NCBI RefSeq assembly: GCF_000961795.1
Contig: NZ_LADU01000115.1
Location: 1 to 64,000, forward strand
Reading direction: 5' to 3'
From: Hyphomonas sp. BRH_c22
Lineage (GTDB): Bacteria; Pseudomonadota; Alphaproteobacteria; Caulobacterales; Hyphomonadaceae
DNA length: 64,000 bases
Part shown: piece after piece, positions 35,000 to 44,687 of the stretch
How positions within the stretch are numbered: the stretch's first letter is position 1
Layout: each line of letters opens with the position of its first letter
Notes under the pieces: generated by a model
The model's database searches: none
Seen by the model: the letters and a program-made list of their open reading frames with translations, nothing else
What the model was told of the DNA's origin: nothing
Translations under genes and position numbers: made by a program

Positions 35000-35902
35000 A
35001 TGGCTTTTCGCGACTTTCTGCTTCTCTTCGCCGTGTGTCTCGTCTGGGGACTCAACATCGTTCTCACGCGCTGGGTGGTCGCCGATGTCGGTGTGCCGCC
35101 CCTGTTTTTTGCTGCCGTACGCTTTGCGGGCGTCGCCCTTTTCCTCATTCCGTTCCTGCGGCCCAAACCTGCCGATCTCAGGATGCTGTTCGTGATCGCG
35201 CTTTTGATCGGCTCGGTGAATTTCGCGCTCCTGTTCATGGGCCTGCAGAATGCCGAAGCCTCCGCCGCCGCCGTGACCGGCCAGCTTGGCGTGCCGATCT
35301 CGACTCTCATGAGCATGGCCTTCCTCGGCGAAACCATTGGATGGCGGCGCGGGCTCGGCATCATGCTCGCCTTCGCCGGTGTGGTGCTGATTGCGGTGGA
35401 TCCCGGTAGCTTCGGCGTTTCGGTCGGGCTGCTCTATATCGTCGCTTCGGCGGTCATCGGCTCGGCGGGCGGCATCCTGATGAAGCGGATGAAGCCTGTC
35501 AGCGGACTGCAACTGCAGGCCTGGGTCGGCCTGTTCAGCTTCCTGCCGCTATTCCTCGTCTCCGGCCTGTTCGAATCGAACCAGGTCGAGCGTTACATGG
35601 CTGGCGGCTGGCCGGTCATCCTCGCCAGCCTGTTCGCGATTGTCGGCGTATCGATCTTTGGCCATGCCGCCTTCTACACGCTGATCAAGAAATACGATGT
35701 CTCGCTTCTGTCACCGCTCACGCTGATGACACCGATCTGGGGCGTCATTTTCGGCATCGTCCTGCTGAATGAACCGATCACGGCCCGGCTCGTGCTCGGT
35801 TCGGTCATCTCTCTCTCGGGCGTATTCGTGATCGCGGTGCGCCACAATACCCGCATGCCGGAGGCTGCCTTTGGCAAGAAGATCGGCCCCGGAGACAGCT
35901 GA
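35000..35902 (+). CDS. EamA (DMT) family transporter
   Basis: Ten-helix membrane transporter of the drug/metabolite superfamily, 300 residues, formed by two EamA repeats. Repeat one has FAVCLVWGLNIVLTRWVVA and ends GIMLAFAGVVLIAVDPG; repeat two has LYIVASAVIGSAGGILMKRM and ends GSVISLSGVFVIAVR. Substrates range from amino acids to metabolites and cannot be told. Its final stop shares a base with the next ATG (TGATG at 35900), so it is translationally coupled to a murein amidase, hinting at a cell-wall recycling role. Confidence 0.85.
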   Translation: MAFRDFLLLFAVCLVWGLNIVLTRWVVADVGVPPLFFAAVRFAGVALFLIPFLRPKPADLRMLFVIALLIGSVNFALLFMGLQNAEASAAAVTGQLGVPISTLMSMAFLGETIGWRRGLGIMLAFAGVVLIAVDPGSFGVSVGLLYIVASAVIGSAGGILMKRMKPVSGLQLQAWVGLFSFLPLFLVSGLFESNQVERYMAGGWPVILASLFAIVGVSIFGHAAFYTLIKKYDVSLLSPLTLMTPIWGVIFGIVLLNEPITARLVLGSVISLSGVFVIAVRHNTRMPEAAFGKKIGPGDS

Positions 35903-36645
35903 TGAAGGTCATTCCGTCACCCAGCCCGAATTTCAATGACCGCAAGTTCCCGGTCGACATGCTGGTGCTGCACTATACCGGCATGGCAAGCGGCGCGGCG
36001 GCACTCGAGCGGATGTGCGATCCGGCAGCGGAAGTCTCGGCCCATTACATGGTCTGGGAAGATGGCCGCATCAGCCAGCTTGTCGGCGAGGACAAGCGCG
36101 CCTGGCATGCCGGCGTCTCCACATGGCAGGGCGATGACGACCTGAACTCCCGCTCCATCGGTATCGAAATCGTCAATGGCGGCCACGATGTGCCTCTGCC
36201 GGACGGCACATTGCCACCCTATCCCGACGCGCAGATCGTCGCCCTAATTGCCCTCTGCCAGGGCATCCTTTCCCGCAACGCGATCCCGGCGAGCCGCATT
36301 GTTGCGCATTCCGACATCGCTCCGGCGCGAAAGTCTGATCCGGGCGAACATTTTCCCTGGGCCCGCCTGGCCGCTGGCGGAATCGGCCTCTGGCCCGAGG
36401 CACCGATGGACCATGAGTTCGATACCGCCCTGCATCCCGGTGACAATGGCGAGGCGGTCAGCCGCCTGCAGGAAGACCTGAAGGCCATCGGCTATGCATT
36501 GCCCGCGACGGGCACCTACGATGACCCGACACACCTCACTGTGCTGGCCTTCCAGCGCCGCTGGCGACCTGACCACCTGTCAGGCACGGCGGACGCCCGG
36601 ACGCGGCACCTGATCCGGCGTGTGCGGGAGCTCAGCGGGCGATAG
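35902..36645 (+). CDS. N-acetylmuramoyl-L-alanine amidase with peptidoglycan-binding domain
   Basis: Amidase_2 family zinc enzyme of 247 residues that cuts the MurNAc-L-Ala bond of peptidoglycan. Zinc ligands are likely His24 (LVLHYTG), His136 (VAHSDIAP) and Asp146 (KSDPGEHF). A C-terminal PG_binding_1 domain (about 175-245; GDNGEAVSRLQEDLKAIGY) follows. No signal peptide is present, and the sequence starts MKVIPSPSPNFNDR, as in the cytoplasmic or anchored AmiD/AmpD-like group. The gene is coupled to an EamA transporter upstream. Confidence 0.88.
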   Translation: MKVIPSPSPNFNDRKFPVDMLVLHYTGMASGAAALERMCDPAAEVSAHYMVWEDGRISQLVGEDKRAWHAGVSTWQGDDDLNSRSIGIEIVNGGHDVPLPDGTLPPYPDAQIVALIALCQGILSRNAIPASRIVAHSDIAPARKSDPGEHFPWARLAAGGIGLWPEAPMDHEFDTALHPGDNGEAVSRLQEDLKAIGYALPATGTYDDPTHLTVLAFQRRWRPDHLSGTADARTRHLIRRVRELSGR

Positions 36646-36654
36646 ATCTGGCAG

Positions 36655-37578
36655 TCAGGCAAGCGCCTCGGTCTCGTTTTCGCCCTCTTCCGCAGCGAGC
36701 CCTTCCTCCGGTATGCGGCTGGCCCATTCGGCCGCCAAAGCCGCGCCGAGCAATAGCGAGGCGACCGATACCGACAACCAGATGAATCCGAGAATGACCG
36801 AGCCCAGCGCGCCATAGAATGAGTCGAGCGCCGAGAACCTGAGATAGATATGAAAGGCCCATGTCGCGCCCAGCCAGGCCAGCGCGCCTGAGGCGGCCCC
36901 TGCGGCCTTCGCACGATGGCCCTTGATGCGCCCGTGCAGTGACAGGGCGATGATCATGTAGAAGATGGCAAAGCAGGCGATCCCCTTGCCGAGCCAAAGG
37001 CGCGCGGCGATGTCGGACAGGTCCTGGGCGAGGTCAAAGGCGATGAAGCCCTGGTTCTCGGTGATGAACGAGGCCATCAGCTGCAGGGCGCCGAGGATCC
37101 AGACCGCCAGGATCAGCAGCGCCGTCATCAGGATCGACACGCCATTGAAGCGGATGATCTTGCTCGACCGCTCGCTGCCGGTCACCATTCTTATGCCGGT
37201 AATCGCGGCCTTGGCCCCGGAACTCGCCGTGTAGAACACCACGACCACCGCACCGAGCGCCTGCAGGGTCAGGGTGCGGACCGTCGCCCCGCGGATCGTG
37301 TCGAGGTCGGCCTTCGACAGCGGCGCCACGGCGGAGACAAGAACCTGGTCGATTGTGTCCGATAATTGCCGGCTGATGTCACCTGGCAGCAGCGCGAACA
37401 GCAGGGTCACGGTGAGGTAGATGATCGGAAAGATCGAGAACAGCGCATAGAAGGAAATACCGCCGGTCACGATGCGCACTTCGGGCTTGGACAGGCGCAC
37501 GATCGCGCACCAGAGCGGGATCAGCAGCCAGTGCTTGACGATCTGAGGAACCGGCAGTCGGTTGATCAGGTTGCGCAT
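36655..37578 (-). CDS. YihY/UPF0761 family membrane protein
   Basis: Integral membrane protein of the YihY family (older name BrkB), 307 residues and six hydrophobic segments. The early signature RIVTGGISFYALFSIFPIIYL and the later FNGVSILMTALLILAVW and GSVILGFIWLSVSVASLLLGA segments match. The C-terminus is acidic (EEGLAAEEGENETEALA). The RNase BN assignment of the past was wrong for this family, and the real function is unknown. The gene is divergent from rnpB, sharing a 60-base promoter region. Confidence 0.88.
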   Translation of the reverse strand: MRNLINRLPVPQIVKHWLLIPLWCAIVRLSKPEVRIVTGGISFYALFSIFPIIYLTVTLLFALLPGDISRQLSDTIDQVLVSAVAPLSKADLDTIRGATVRTLTLQALGAVVVVFYTASSGAKAAITGIRMVTGSERSSKIIRFNGVSILMTALLILAVWILGALQLMASFITENQGFIAFDLAQDLSDIAARLWLGKGIACFAIFYMIIALSLHGRIKGHRAKAAGAASGALAWLGATWAFHIYLRFSALDSFYGALGSVILGFIWLSVSVASLLLGAALAAEWASRIPEEGLAAEEGENETEALA

Positions 37579-37605
37579 ACAGCCTCCGGGAGGAATCGAT
37601 CAGGC

Positions 37606-37634
37606 TTTGTGCCAGCGCCAGTGTGCGCTATATG
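37606..37634 (+). promoter_or_regulatory. Predicted rnpB promoter
   Basis: TTTGTG (37606-37611), 17 bases, TATATG (37629-37634), placing the transcript start at about 37641, right at the 5' end of RNase P RNA. Confidence 0.5.
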
Positions 37635-37639
37635 CCCGT

Positions 37640-38030
37640 GAATGACCAGACGGCCAGGCAATCGCTGATGGTGGGGTAACCTGTCATTGGAGGAAAGTCC
37701 GGGCTCCAGGGAGACAAGGCGGCGGATAACATCCGCCCGGCGCGAGCCGAGGGAAAGTGCCACAGAGAGCAGACCGCCTCCCGCTTTGGCAGGAGGTAAG
37801 GGTGAAAGGGTGGGGTAAGAGCCCACCGCGGGCCTGGTAACAGGCCTGGCAAGGTAAACCCCGCCTGGAGCAAGACCAAGTAGGGGGCGCATACGGGATG
37901 TCTTCAGCCCGCGCCCCGGGTGTGTCGCGAGAGGCAGGCCGCGAGGCCTGTCGCAGAGGAATGGTTGCCGAACCGATGTCCCGAGAGGGCGCGGGGAACA
38001 GAACCCGGCTTACAGGCCGTCTGGTCATGC
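37640..38030 (+). ncRNA. rnpB: RNase P RNA
   Basis: Catalytic RNA of RNase P, which trims tRNA 5' ends. The terminal helix P1 is formed by ATGACCAGACGGCC (37642-37655) and GGCCGTCTGGTCAT (38015-38028). Conserved core elements are present: GAGGAAAGTCCGGGCTCC in the 5' part, the CACAGAGAGCAGACCGCC region, AAGGGTGAAAGGGTGGGGTAAGAGC-type segment (given in part) and AACAGAACCCGGCTTACAG at the 3' side. The size of about 390 bases fits bacterial type A. It is flanked by a divergent yihY gene and a downstream Crp/Fnr gene. Confidence 0.96.
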
Positions 38031-38190
38031 CTGCTCCCGGTCCACGCAGCGAAGGCATGCAAACGCCCCTGAACACAGTTTGTTCTGGTCCCCAAAGGTG
38101 TTTTCAGGCATTGAGTCCCTATCGGCTGCCCTTTTTGGCGTTCAGCTGACTGAGAGATGTTCAAGCTCCCGCCCGATTGCTGGAGACCCA

Positions 38191-38940
38191 ATGGCAAGTA
38201 TTAGTCAGTCGAAACTGCACAACCGGCTCCTTGCGAGCCTTCCCGCCAATGAATTTGCACTGGTTTCCGGCGCTCTGGAGCGCGTATCGCTTGAACTGGG
38301 CCAGACACTTCACCGCTCCGGCGAAGTCATCGAACATGTCTACATGGTTGAATCCGGCTTCATTTCGGCCATGGCCGTCCTGTCGGACGGGCTACCGCTG
38401 GAAGTGGGCCTTATCGGTTCTGAAGGGGCGGCTGGCGCGCCTATTATCCTTGGCGCGAAGACCTCCTATTGCGAAACCATGTGCCAGACCGGCGGCGAGG
38501 CCCTGAGGATCAGGAGCAGCAAGTTCCTTTCGCTTGCAGAGTCATGTCCCATTTTGAGATCCGAGACCCTCAAATACCTGCAGATATTCCACGCACAGGT
38601 TATCCAGACCGCCGCCTGCAACGCGCATCACGACCTCTCGCAGAGACTCGCACGCTGGCTGCTCAGCGCCCAGGATCGCAGCGGCACACCGGAATTGTCC
38701 CTGACGCAGGACCTGATTTCAATCATGCTGGGCGTGAGGCGCTCAACCGTCAGCGTGGCCGCCGCAACCCTGCAGCGGGCAGGCATCATCCGCTACCAGC
38801 ACGGCCGGATAACGATCCTTGACCGCGTCGGTCTCGAGAATGCCGCCTGCGAATGCTACGAAGCCATAGCAGGCGAATATCGCCGCCTGTTCGGCGAGCA
38901 CCCGAAGGATATTGTCCGGCCACATCGCTTCACAACGTGA
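38191..38940 (+). CDS. Crp/Fnr family transcriptional regulator
   Basis: Regulator of 249 residues with an N-terminal cyclic-nucleotide-binding-like barrel (LERVSLELGQTLHRSGEVIEHVYMVESG) and a C-terminal winged helix (LSLTQDLISIMLGVRRSTVSVAAATL). The barrel lacks the RxS cAMP-binding pair and the FNR cysteine cluster, so the signal is not obvious; many alphaproteobacterial members of this type respond to none known. The ATG at 38191 follows a GGAG by about 5 bases. A soluble HisKA_2 kinase follows 129 bases later on the same strand. Confidence 0.85.
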   Translation: MASISQSKLHNRLLASLPANEFALVSGALERVSLELGQTLHRSGEVIEHVYMVESGFISAMAVLSDGLPLEVGLIGSEGAAGAPIILGAKTSYCETMCQTGGEALRIRSSKFLSLAESCPILRSETLKYLQIFHAQVIQTAACNAHHDLSQRLARWLLSAQDRSGTPELSLTQDLISIMLGVRRSTVSVAAATLQRAGIIRYQHGRITILDRVGLENAACECYEAIAGEYRRLFGEHPKDIVRPHRFTT

Positions 38941-39069
38941 AATTGCCGGCTCATGACGCCCGTTTAGCGCGCAAAATGGCGAATCTCGCAAACAATACGC
39001 ACCAAAGAGTCTGCTACCGTACCAAAAAGTTTTTCGACCCATGGTAAGAATAGCCGTGGAGGGAACATT

Positions 39070-39852
39070 ATGTTTATTTCCTGGGCCAATTCGCAGGTGG
39101 GTATATCAGCAGGAGCCGTGGGCGCCAACGCGCCCCGGATTGGATCCATTGAAACGTCAGACGCATTCCATCTCAGGACGCCGCTGGAACAATCTCAGGA
39201 TCGCGTGGTCAAGCTGACCGTCCTGCTCCGTGAGGCAGACCACCGCATCAAGAACAGCCTGCAGATCGCCACAAGTGTCATGCAAGCCGAGGCGAGGCGG
39301 ACACAAAGCGATGACGTGCGTGAGGCTCTTATAAGTGCCGCATCACGCATTCGGGCCATCAGCACGGTTCACGAAGCACTGCAGGCAGCCGGCGGCGAAA
39401 GCATGGTCGATGTTGGGCGTCTCATGAAAATAATGTGCGATTCGATGCAGGATCTGTGCGACGGCAAGGCCGAGCTGAGCTTTGATGATGGCAACGCCTC
39501 ATTGACCGTTCCCGTCACGTTTGCGCGGACTCTGGCGATTCTGGTCAACGAGCTCATCGTCAATGCGCTGCGGCATGCATTTCCCGAAGACAGACTCGGC
39601 ACGATTTCCGTAAGTCTCAATCATGTGGGCGGCGACATCCTTCTCGATGTCAAGGATGATGGCATCGGACTGGAAACAACAAATTCCGGTCATACCGGTT
39701 TCGGCACCGACCTTATCGGGATGATGGTGCGGCAGATCGGCGGCAATCTGGTTTCAGAAGGGACGTCCGGCTCCTGCTTTAAGTTGAAAGCCCCTGCCCC
39801 CCTGAGCCCGGCCCAAAGCACGGCAAGCGTGGCCCCGTTCGCATTCGCCTGA
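39070..39852 (+). CDS. Soluble sensor histidine kinase, HisKA_2 type
   Basis: Cytoplasmic histidine kinase of 260 residues without membrane segments. The phosphoacceptor box is LLREADHRIKNSLQ with His58, typical of HisKA_2/HWE kinases, followed by an HATPase_c domain with VNELIVNALRHAF, DDGIGLE and GFGTDLIGMMVRQIGG. There is no recognisable sensor domain, only about 45 residues before the H-box. In alphaproteobacteria such kinases often feed the general stress PhyR switch, but no phyR is nearby. GGAGGGAAC lies just before the ATG. Confidence 0.85.
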   Translation: MFISWANSQVGISAGAVGANAPRIGSIETSDAFHLRTPLEQSQDRVVKLTVLLREADHRIKNSLQIATSVMQAEARRTQSDDVREALISAASRIRAISTVHEALQAAGGESMVDVGRLMKIMCDSMQDLCDGKAELSFDDGNASLTVPVTFARTLAILVNELIVNALRHAFPEDRLGTISVSLNHVGGDILLDVKDDGIGLETTNSGHTGFGTDLIGMMVRQIGGNLVSEGTSGSCFKLKAPAPLSPAQSTASVAPFAFA

Positions 39853-39972
39853 CCCCCTGCCCGGCAAATCGGGCCAGGACGAATTAAACACGAGAGATCC
39901 GGGATTGCGCGCACATGCCTTTCGGTTTCTCCACGACCCTTGCGCATGGCGACCCTCCCAGCCATGCGCCAG

Positions 39973-40016
39973 AAGCACTGTGGCGGTTGAGGGGCGCAGC
40001 AAGCGCCGCAGTGCTT
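39973..40016. terminator. Thirteen-pair stem-loop between convergent genes
   Basis: AAGCACTGTGGCG (39973-39985) pairs with CGCCGCAGTGCTT (40004-40016) with one T.G wobble around an 18-base loop. It lies between the kinase gene (stop 39852) and the pip gene (stop 40033). There is no U tract on either side, so a terminator role is likely but unproven. Confidence 0.45.
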
Positions 40017-40032
40017 ACTTGCCGGATCGTCC

Positions 40033-41004
<972 letters not shown>

Positions 41005-41460
41005 TTAAAGGTCAAGGTGGAAGAACTGGTTGAATTCACTCTTTTCATAATCGCCGAAGGCACCGCCCTCAACGAAACCGAAACGCCGATACAGGCCCAA
41101 TGCCGCGTCAAAGGCCGGTCCGCTTCCGGTCTCGAGGCTCAGGCGATGATAGCGGCGCGCCCGCGCTTCGGCGATAATATGCTCCAGCAGGCGCGCGCCA
41201 ACGCCCTTGCGCAGGTGTACATCATACGTGCGCATGGACTTGATCTCGCCGCTGCCATCACCCAGCGCCTTGAGCGCGCCCATTCCCGTCAGCGCGTCAC
41301 CGTCCCAGGCTGTGTAGAAACTGACCTCCGGCGCCTTCAGGCCCGACAGGTCGAGGGCGAACACATTCCCCGGCGGCGAATTGGCATGCATGCTGTCGAG
41401 ATGGGCCCGCAGCAGGTCCAGCACACGCGTATCGCCGAAATCTCCCGGAACAATCTGCAT
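41005..41460 (-). CDS. GNAT family N-acetyltransferase
   Basis: Single-domain acetyltransferase of 151 residues. The acetyl-CoA binding motif is LRKGVGARLLEHIIAEAR (R/Q-x-x-G-x-G/A), preceded by IKSMRTYDVH and followed by LSLETGSGPAFDAALGLYRRFGFVEGGAF (shown in part), an arrangement common to YafP-like GNATs. The gene sits 12 bases before pip and 9 bases after the DUF2959 gene, so all three are probably cotranscribed. The acceptor is unknown. Confidence 0.87.
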   Translation of the reverse strand: MQIVPGDFGDTRVLDLLRAHLDSMHANSPPGNVFALDLSGLKAPEVSFYTAWDGDALTGMGALKALGDGSGEIKSMRTYDVHLRKGVGARLLEHIIAEARARRYHRLSLETGSGPAFDAALGLYRRFGFVEGGAFGDYEKSEFNQFFHLDL

Positions 41461-41469
41461 CCGTCCGCC

Positions 41470-42129
41470 TCAGCTGCCAGCGCGCATGTCCGCGATGAAC
41501 GCATCGGCCTCGGCGATTGACCGCTCCATCTCGGCGATCAGGTCAGCCACATCGGATTCAAGGTCGGCTGTCTCGGTCCCCAGCGATGCAATCGCGCGGG
41601 CATTCAAATTGTGCTTCAGGAACAGGACGCGATCATGGAAGACGGCCAGTACCGGGTCCATTGAGGCGGCGGCCTTGTCCATCTTGGTGACCAGCGTGTC
41701 ATAGCGCGCTTCGGTGGCGGCTTTCTGCTCGGCAGATGCCCGCCGCAGGCCCGGATCGGAATAGGTCTTCAACTCGCTGTCCCATTCCCTGAACAGATCA
41801 CGCGCGACGCCCTTCACGTCCCTGATGCGGGCCCGCACCTTGTCAGCCTTGTCCTCCGACCTTTCATACGCATCCGACAGCGTGTCATAGGTAGCCTCCA
41901 GATCGCCGCCGTCGATATCGACCACTGCGCGGAAAGCCTCCAGCGCATTGGCAAATTCGACCTTCGCATTCTCCTGGCTGACAGCCGCATCGGTCACGCG
42001 CTGCACCAGCAGGTCGCGCTTCTCGAAGCCGATCTGCTCCATCGCGCCGTAATAAGTTGAGGCACAGCCCGCGAGCGTCGATGCCGCCAGCAGCGCGCCG
42101 ACCAGGCCTGCGCGGATAAATGTGGTCAT
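41470..42129 (-). CDS. DUF2959 family lipoprotein
   Basis: Exported lipoprotein of 219 residues. The lipobox is LAGC (residues 19-22 approximately), followed by STYYGAMEQIGFEKRDLLVQRV, the DUF2959 signature. The rest is almost entirely alpha-helical and charged (SDAYERSEDKADKVRARI, EQKAATEARYDTLVTKMDKAA), so a coiled-coil rod in the periplasm is likely. Function is unknown. It is the first gene of a minus-strand run with a GNAT protein and pip. Confidence 0.85.
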   Translation of the reverse strand: MTTFIRAGLVGALLAASTLAGCASTYYGAMEQIGFEKRDLLVQRVTDAAVSQENAKVEFANALEAFRAVVDIDGGDLEATYDTLSDAYERSEDKADKVRARIRDVKGVARDLFREWDSELKTYSDPGLRRASAEQKAATEARYDTLVTKMDKAAASMDPVLAVFHDRVLFLKHNLNARAIASLGTETADLESDVADLIAEMERSIAEADAFIADMRAGS

Positions 42130-42253
42130 CTGCCAATCCCCTTGTGCTTCAGATCAGTCTTGCCGCGCTCCGGCCTTCGGGTCCAGACATGACCGCCTGA
42201 TCCTTACATGAACCTGCCGTAATGTGATCGCAATTAGCGTATGCTATGCTTGA

Positions 42254-43195
42254 ATGGACGCACTGGCCCGCCTCCCTGTCGCCCTCTTCCGCCGGATCGA
42301 TGCGGACCCGCGCCATTGGCAGATCATCGCCCTCTTCGGCCTCTTCTTCTTTTCGTACACGACCAGCAGCTTCGGCGCCGATCCGCGCGCGCTCGCCTTC
42401 TCCTTTTCCGGCGCGGTGCTCGCGCAGACAATCGGCACGGCCATCCTGAGCTTGCGCGCGGGCAAGGCCCTGCTTGACGGCTTTGAATGGAAATCCGCCA
42501 TGATCACCACGATCGGGGTGACTGTCCTGCTGCGCGCCGCCGACCCGTGGATATGGTTTGCCGCCACTTTCACCGGCATCAGCATGAAATTCCTTATCCG
42601 CGTGAACCACAAGCATGTCTTCAATCCGGGCTGTATCGGCATCGTGTCCATGATGCTCCTGCTCGGGCGTGACGCCTGGGTCTCGCCCGGCCAGTGGGGC
42701 CAGATGCCCCTCATCGCCGGCTATGCCCTCGCCCTTGCCGCCCTCACCCTCTCCTCCGCGAAGCGCCTCGATATCGCCCTCGGCTTTCTCGGTACATTCG
42801 CTGCCATCCTGTTCGCCCGCGCCGCCTGGCTCGGCGACCCGATGGCCATCCCGCTCCACCAGCTCTCATCCGGCTCGCTGCTCATATTTGCCTTCTTCAT
42901 GATCACCGACCCGCGTTCGACACCCGACAGCCGCCTCGGCCGCCTCCTCTTCGCCGTCTCAGTCGCCAGCCTCGCCGCATGGTTCATCATCGGGCCGAAC
43001 CAGCGCGGCGCGCCGCTGATGGCGCTCGCCGCCCTCGCAGTCCTGACGCCCCTGATCGACCGCCTCATGCCTGCGCGCCGCTTTGAATGGCCGCGCGGCG
43101 CCCCGCCTGCCGATCCGGGCCTGCGGCAGCCTGCCATCACGCCTGTTTGGATGAACCCCTGGGGGACTAAGGAGACACGATCCCATGAAACTTAA
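42254..43195 (+). CDS. RnfD/NqrB-like membrane protein
   Basis: Membrane protein of 313 residues with about nine hydrophobic segments, related to subunit D of Rnf and subunit B of Nqr. The loop VNHKHVFNPGCIGIVSMMLLL and the segment FAFFMITDPRSTPDSRLGR match the family, but the SGAT motif that takes covalent FMN is not visible. Thus it is not a regular Rnf subunit, and no other rnf gene is present. It overlaps the next gene, a DUF2330 protein, by 11 bases. The pair probably works together. Confidence 0.78.
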   Translation: MDALARLPVALFRRIDADPRHWQIIALFGLFFFSYTTSSFGADPRALAFSFSGAVLAQTIGTAILSLRAGKALLDGFEWKSAMITTIGVTVLLRAADPWIWFAATFTGISMKFLIRVNHKHVFNPGCIGIVSMMLLLGRDAWVSPGQWGQMPLIAGYALALAALTLSSAKRLDIALGFLGTFAAILFARAAWLGDPMAIPLHQLSSGSLLIFAFFMITDPRSTPDSRLGRLLFAVSVASLAAWFIIGPNQRGAPLMALAALAVLTPLIDRLMPARRFEWPRGAPPADPGLRQPAITPVWMNPWGTKETRSHET

Positions 43196-44576
43196 GCACC
43201 TGTTTGCCGGCCTCGCCCTGCCGCTTGCCGGCCTCGCCTTCGCGGCCCCCGCCAGCGCCTTTTGCGGCTTCTACGTCGCCAAAGCCGACACCGACCTCTT
43301 CAACGACGCCTCCAAGGTCGTCCTCGCCCGCGACGGCGAGCGCACCGTCATCACCATGGCGTCGGACTTCCGCGGCGATGTCTCGGAATTCGCCATGGTC
43401 GTTCCCGTGGTCGACATTCCCCAGCGCGAGCAGATCAATGTCGCCAATCCGGCGCTTGTCGATCATCTCGACGCCTACACAGCCCCGCGCCTTGTCGAAT
43501 ACTATGACGAAGACCCCTGCGAGGCCGAACGCCGTTACGAGCAGATGCGCGAGATGGCAGATATGGCCGCGCCACCGATGGCTGGCGCCATGGAAGAAGC
43601 CGATGATTTCGGCGTCACGATCGAAGCCGAATACGAGGTTGGCGAATATGACATCCTCATCCTCTCGGCCGAGGAATCCGATGGCCTGATCACATGGCTG
43701 AACCGGAACGGCTACAGGATCCCTGACGGGGCCGAGGAAATCGTCAGCGCCTATCTCAAGCGCGGCATGAAATTCTTCGTCGCCAAGGTCAGCCTCGAAC
43801 GTCATGACGGCTCGGCCATGCTGCGGCCGATCCAGGTGGCCTATGAAGACGAAGACTTCATGCTGCCGATCCGGCTCGGCACGGTGAACGCCGAAGGCAA
43901 ACAGGAACTCTTCGTGTTCGCCCTGACACGTGAAGGCCGCGTCGAGACCAGCAATTACCGCACCGTGAAATTGCCGTCCGATATGGATGTGCCAATCTAT
44001 GTGAAAGACGAGTTCGCAGACTTTTACAAAGCCATGTTCTCCCATCAGGTGGAGAAGGAAAGCGGCAAGGCCGTGTTCATGGAATACGCCTGGGACATGG
44101 CCTGGTGTGACCCCTGCGCTGCCGAACCGCTCAGCCAGTCCGAATTGCGCGAACTGGGTGTGATGTGGCTCGAAGAGGTTTCAGACAGCCCCACCCCGCG
44201 CGGCGGATTCGGCCCGGCCCCGGTCGATGTGTTCGTGACGCGCCTGCACCTGCGCTATGACGCGAAGACCTTTCCAGAGGACCTGACCTTCGAGATCACC
44301 GGCGACCGGGAAAACTATCAGGGTCGCTACGTCCTGCGTCACCCCTGGCGTGGCGACTACACATCGTGCAAGGCGGCAGGCGACTATGCCAACACGCTCG
44401 TCAAGCGATGGGACGAGGAAGCGATCTCGCTGGCCAGGCTCACCGGATGGGACGTGAACAAGATTCGGGGTAAAATGGCTGAAGGCGGTTTTTCAGCAAG
44501 TGCACTGAAAGGAGTCGAAATCGAGACACCCAGCCCACAAAAATCCTGGTGGGAACGTCTTTGGGGTAACGGCTGA
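43185..44576 (+). CDS. DUF2330 family secreted protein
   Basis: Protein of 463 residues with a signal peptide (MKLKHLFAGLALPLAGLAFA, cleavage after ASA), then FCGFYVAKADTDLFNDASKVV, the opening of DUF2330. Other stretches include FAMVVPVVDIPQREQI, PRLVEYYDEDPCE and RGMKFFVAKV. Cysteines occur as FCGF, DPCE, WCDPCA and SCKA, which could form disulfides in the periplasm. It is coupled to an RnfD-like membrane protein. The family function is not known. Confidence 0.83.
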   Translation: MKLKHLFAGLALPLAGLAFAAPASAFCGFYVAKADTDLFNDASKVVLARDGERTVITMASDFRGDVSEFAMVVPVVDIPQREQINVANPALVDHLDAYTAPRLVEYYDEDPCEAERRYEQMREMADMAAPPMAGAMEEADDFGVTIEAEYEVGEYDILILSAEESDGLITWLNRNGYRIPDGAEEIVSAYLKRGMKFFVAKVSLERHDGSAMLRPIQVAYEDEDFMLPIRLGTVNAEGKQELFVFALTREGRVETSNYRTVKLPSDMDVPIYVKDEFADFYKAMFSHQVEKESGKAVFMEYAWDMAWCDPCAAEPLSQSELRELGVMWLEEVSDSPTPRGGFGPAPVDVFVTRLHLRYDAKTFPEDLTFEITGDRENYQGRYVLRHPWRGDYTSCKAAGDYANTLVKRWDEEAISLARLTGWDVNKIRGKMAEGGFSASALKGVEIETPSPQKSWWERLWGNG

Positions 44577-44600
44577 TCTGTAATATTCATTATAGGTTGC
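44576..44600 (+). promoter_or_regulatory. Duplicated leader element, copy 1 (before the first TetR gene)
   Basis: This 25-base element starts ATCTG, contains AATA and ATTATAG, and ends in TTGC. It matches 45459-45483 at 20 of 25 positions. It begins 112 bases before the ATG of the first TetR gene and its start touches the DUF2330 stop. ATTATAG may be part of a -10 box. Confidence 0.45.
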
Positions 44601-44687
44601 ATGAAGATATAAATGCCGTAAGGATCGATTCGGGAACATGTCTTGATCGGGAGGGGGGAAACCTTCCAATTCACTCTGGAGTTGAAG

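Noticed and set aside
37640-38190. Short open frames over the rnpB region
   Set aside because: They fall on the RNase P RNA, whose helices and core sequences are clear.
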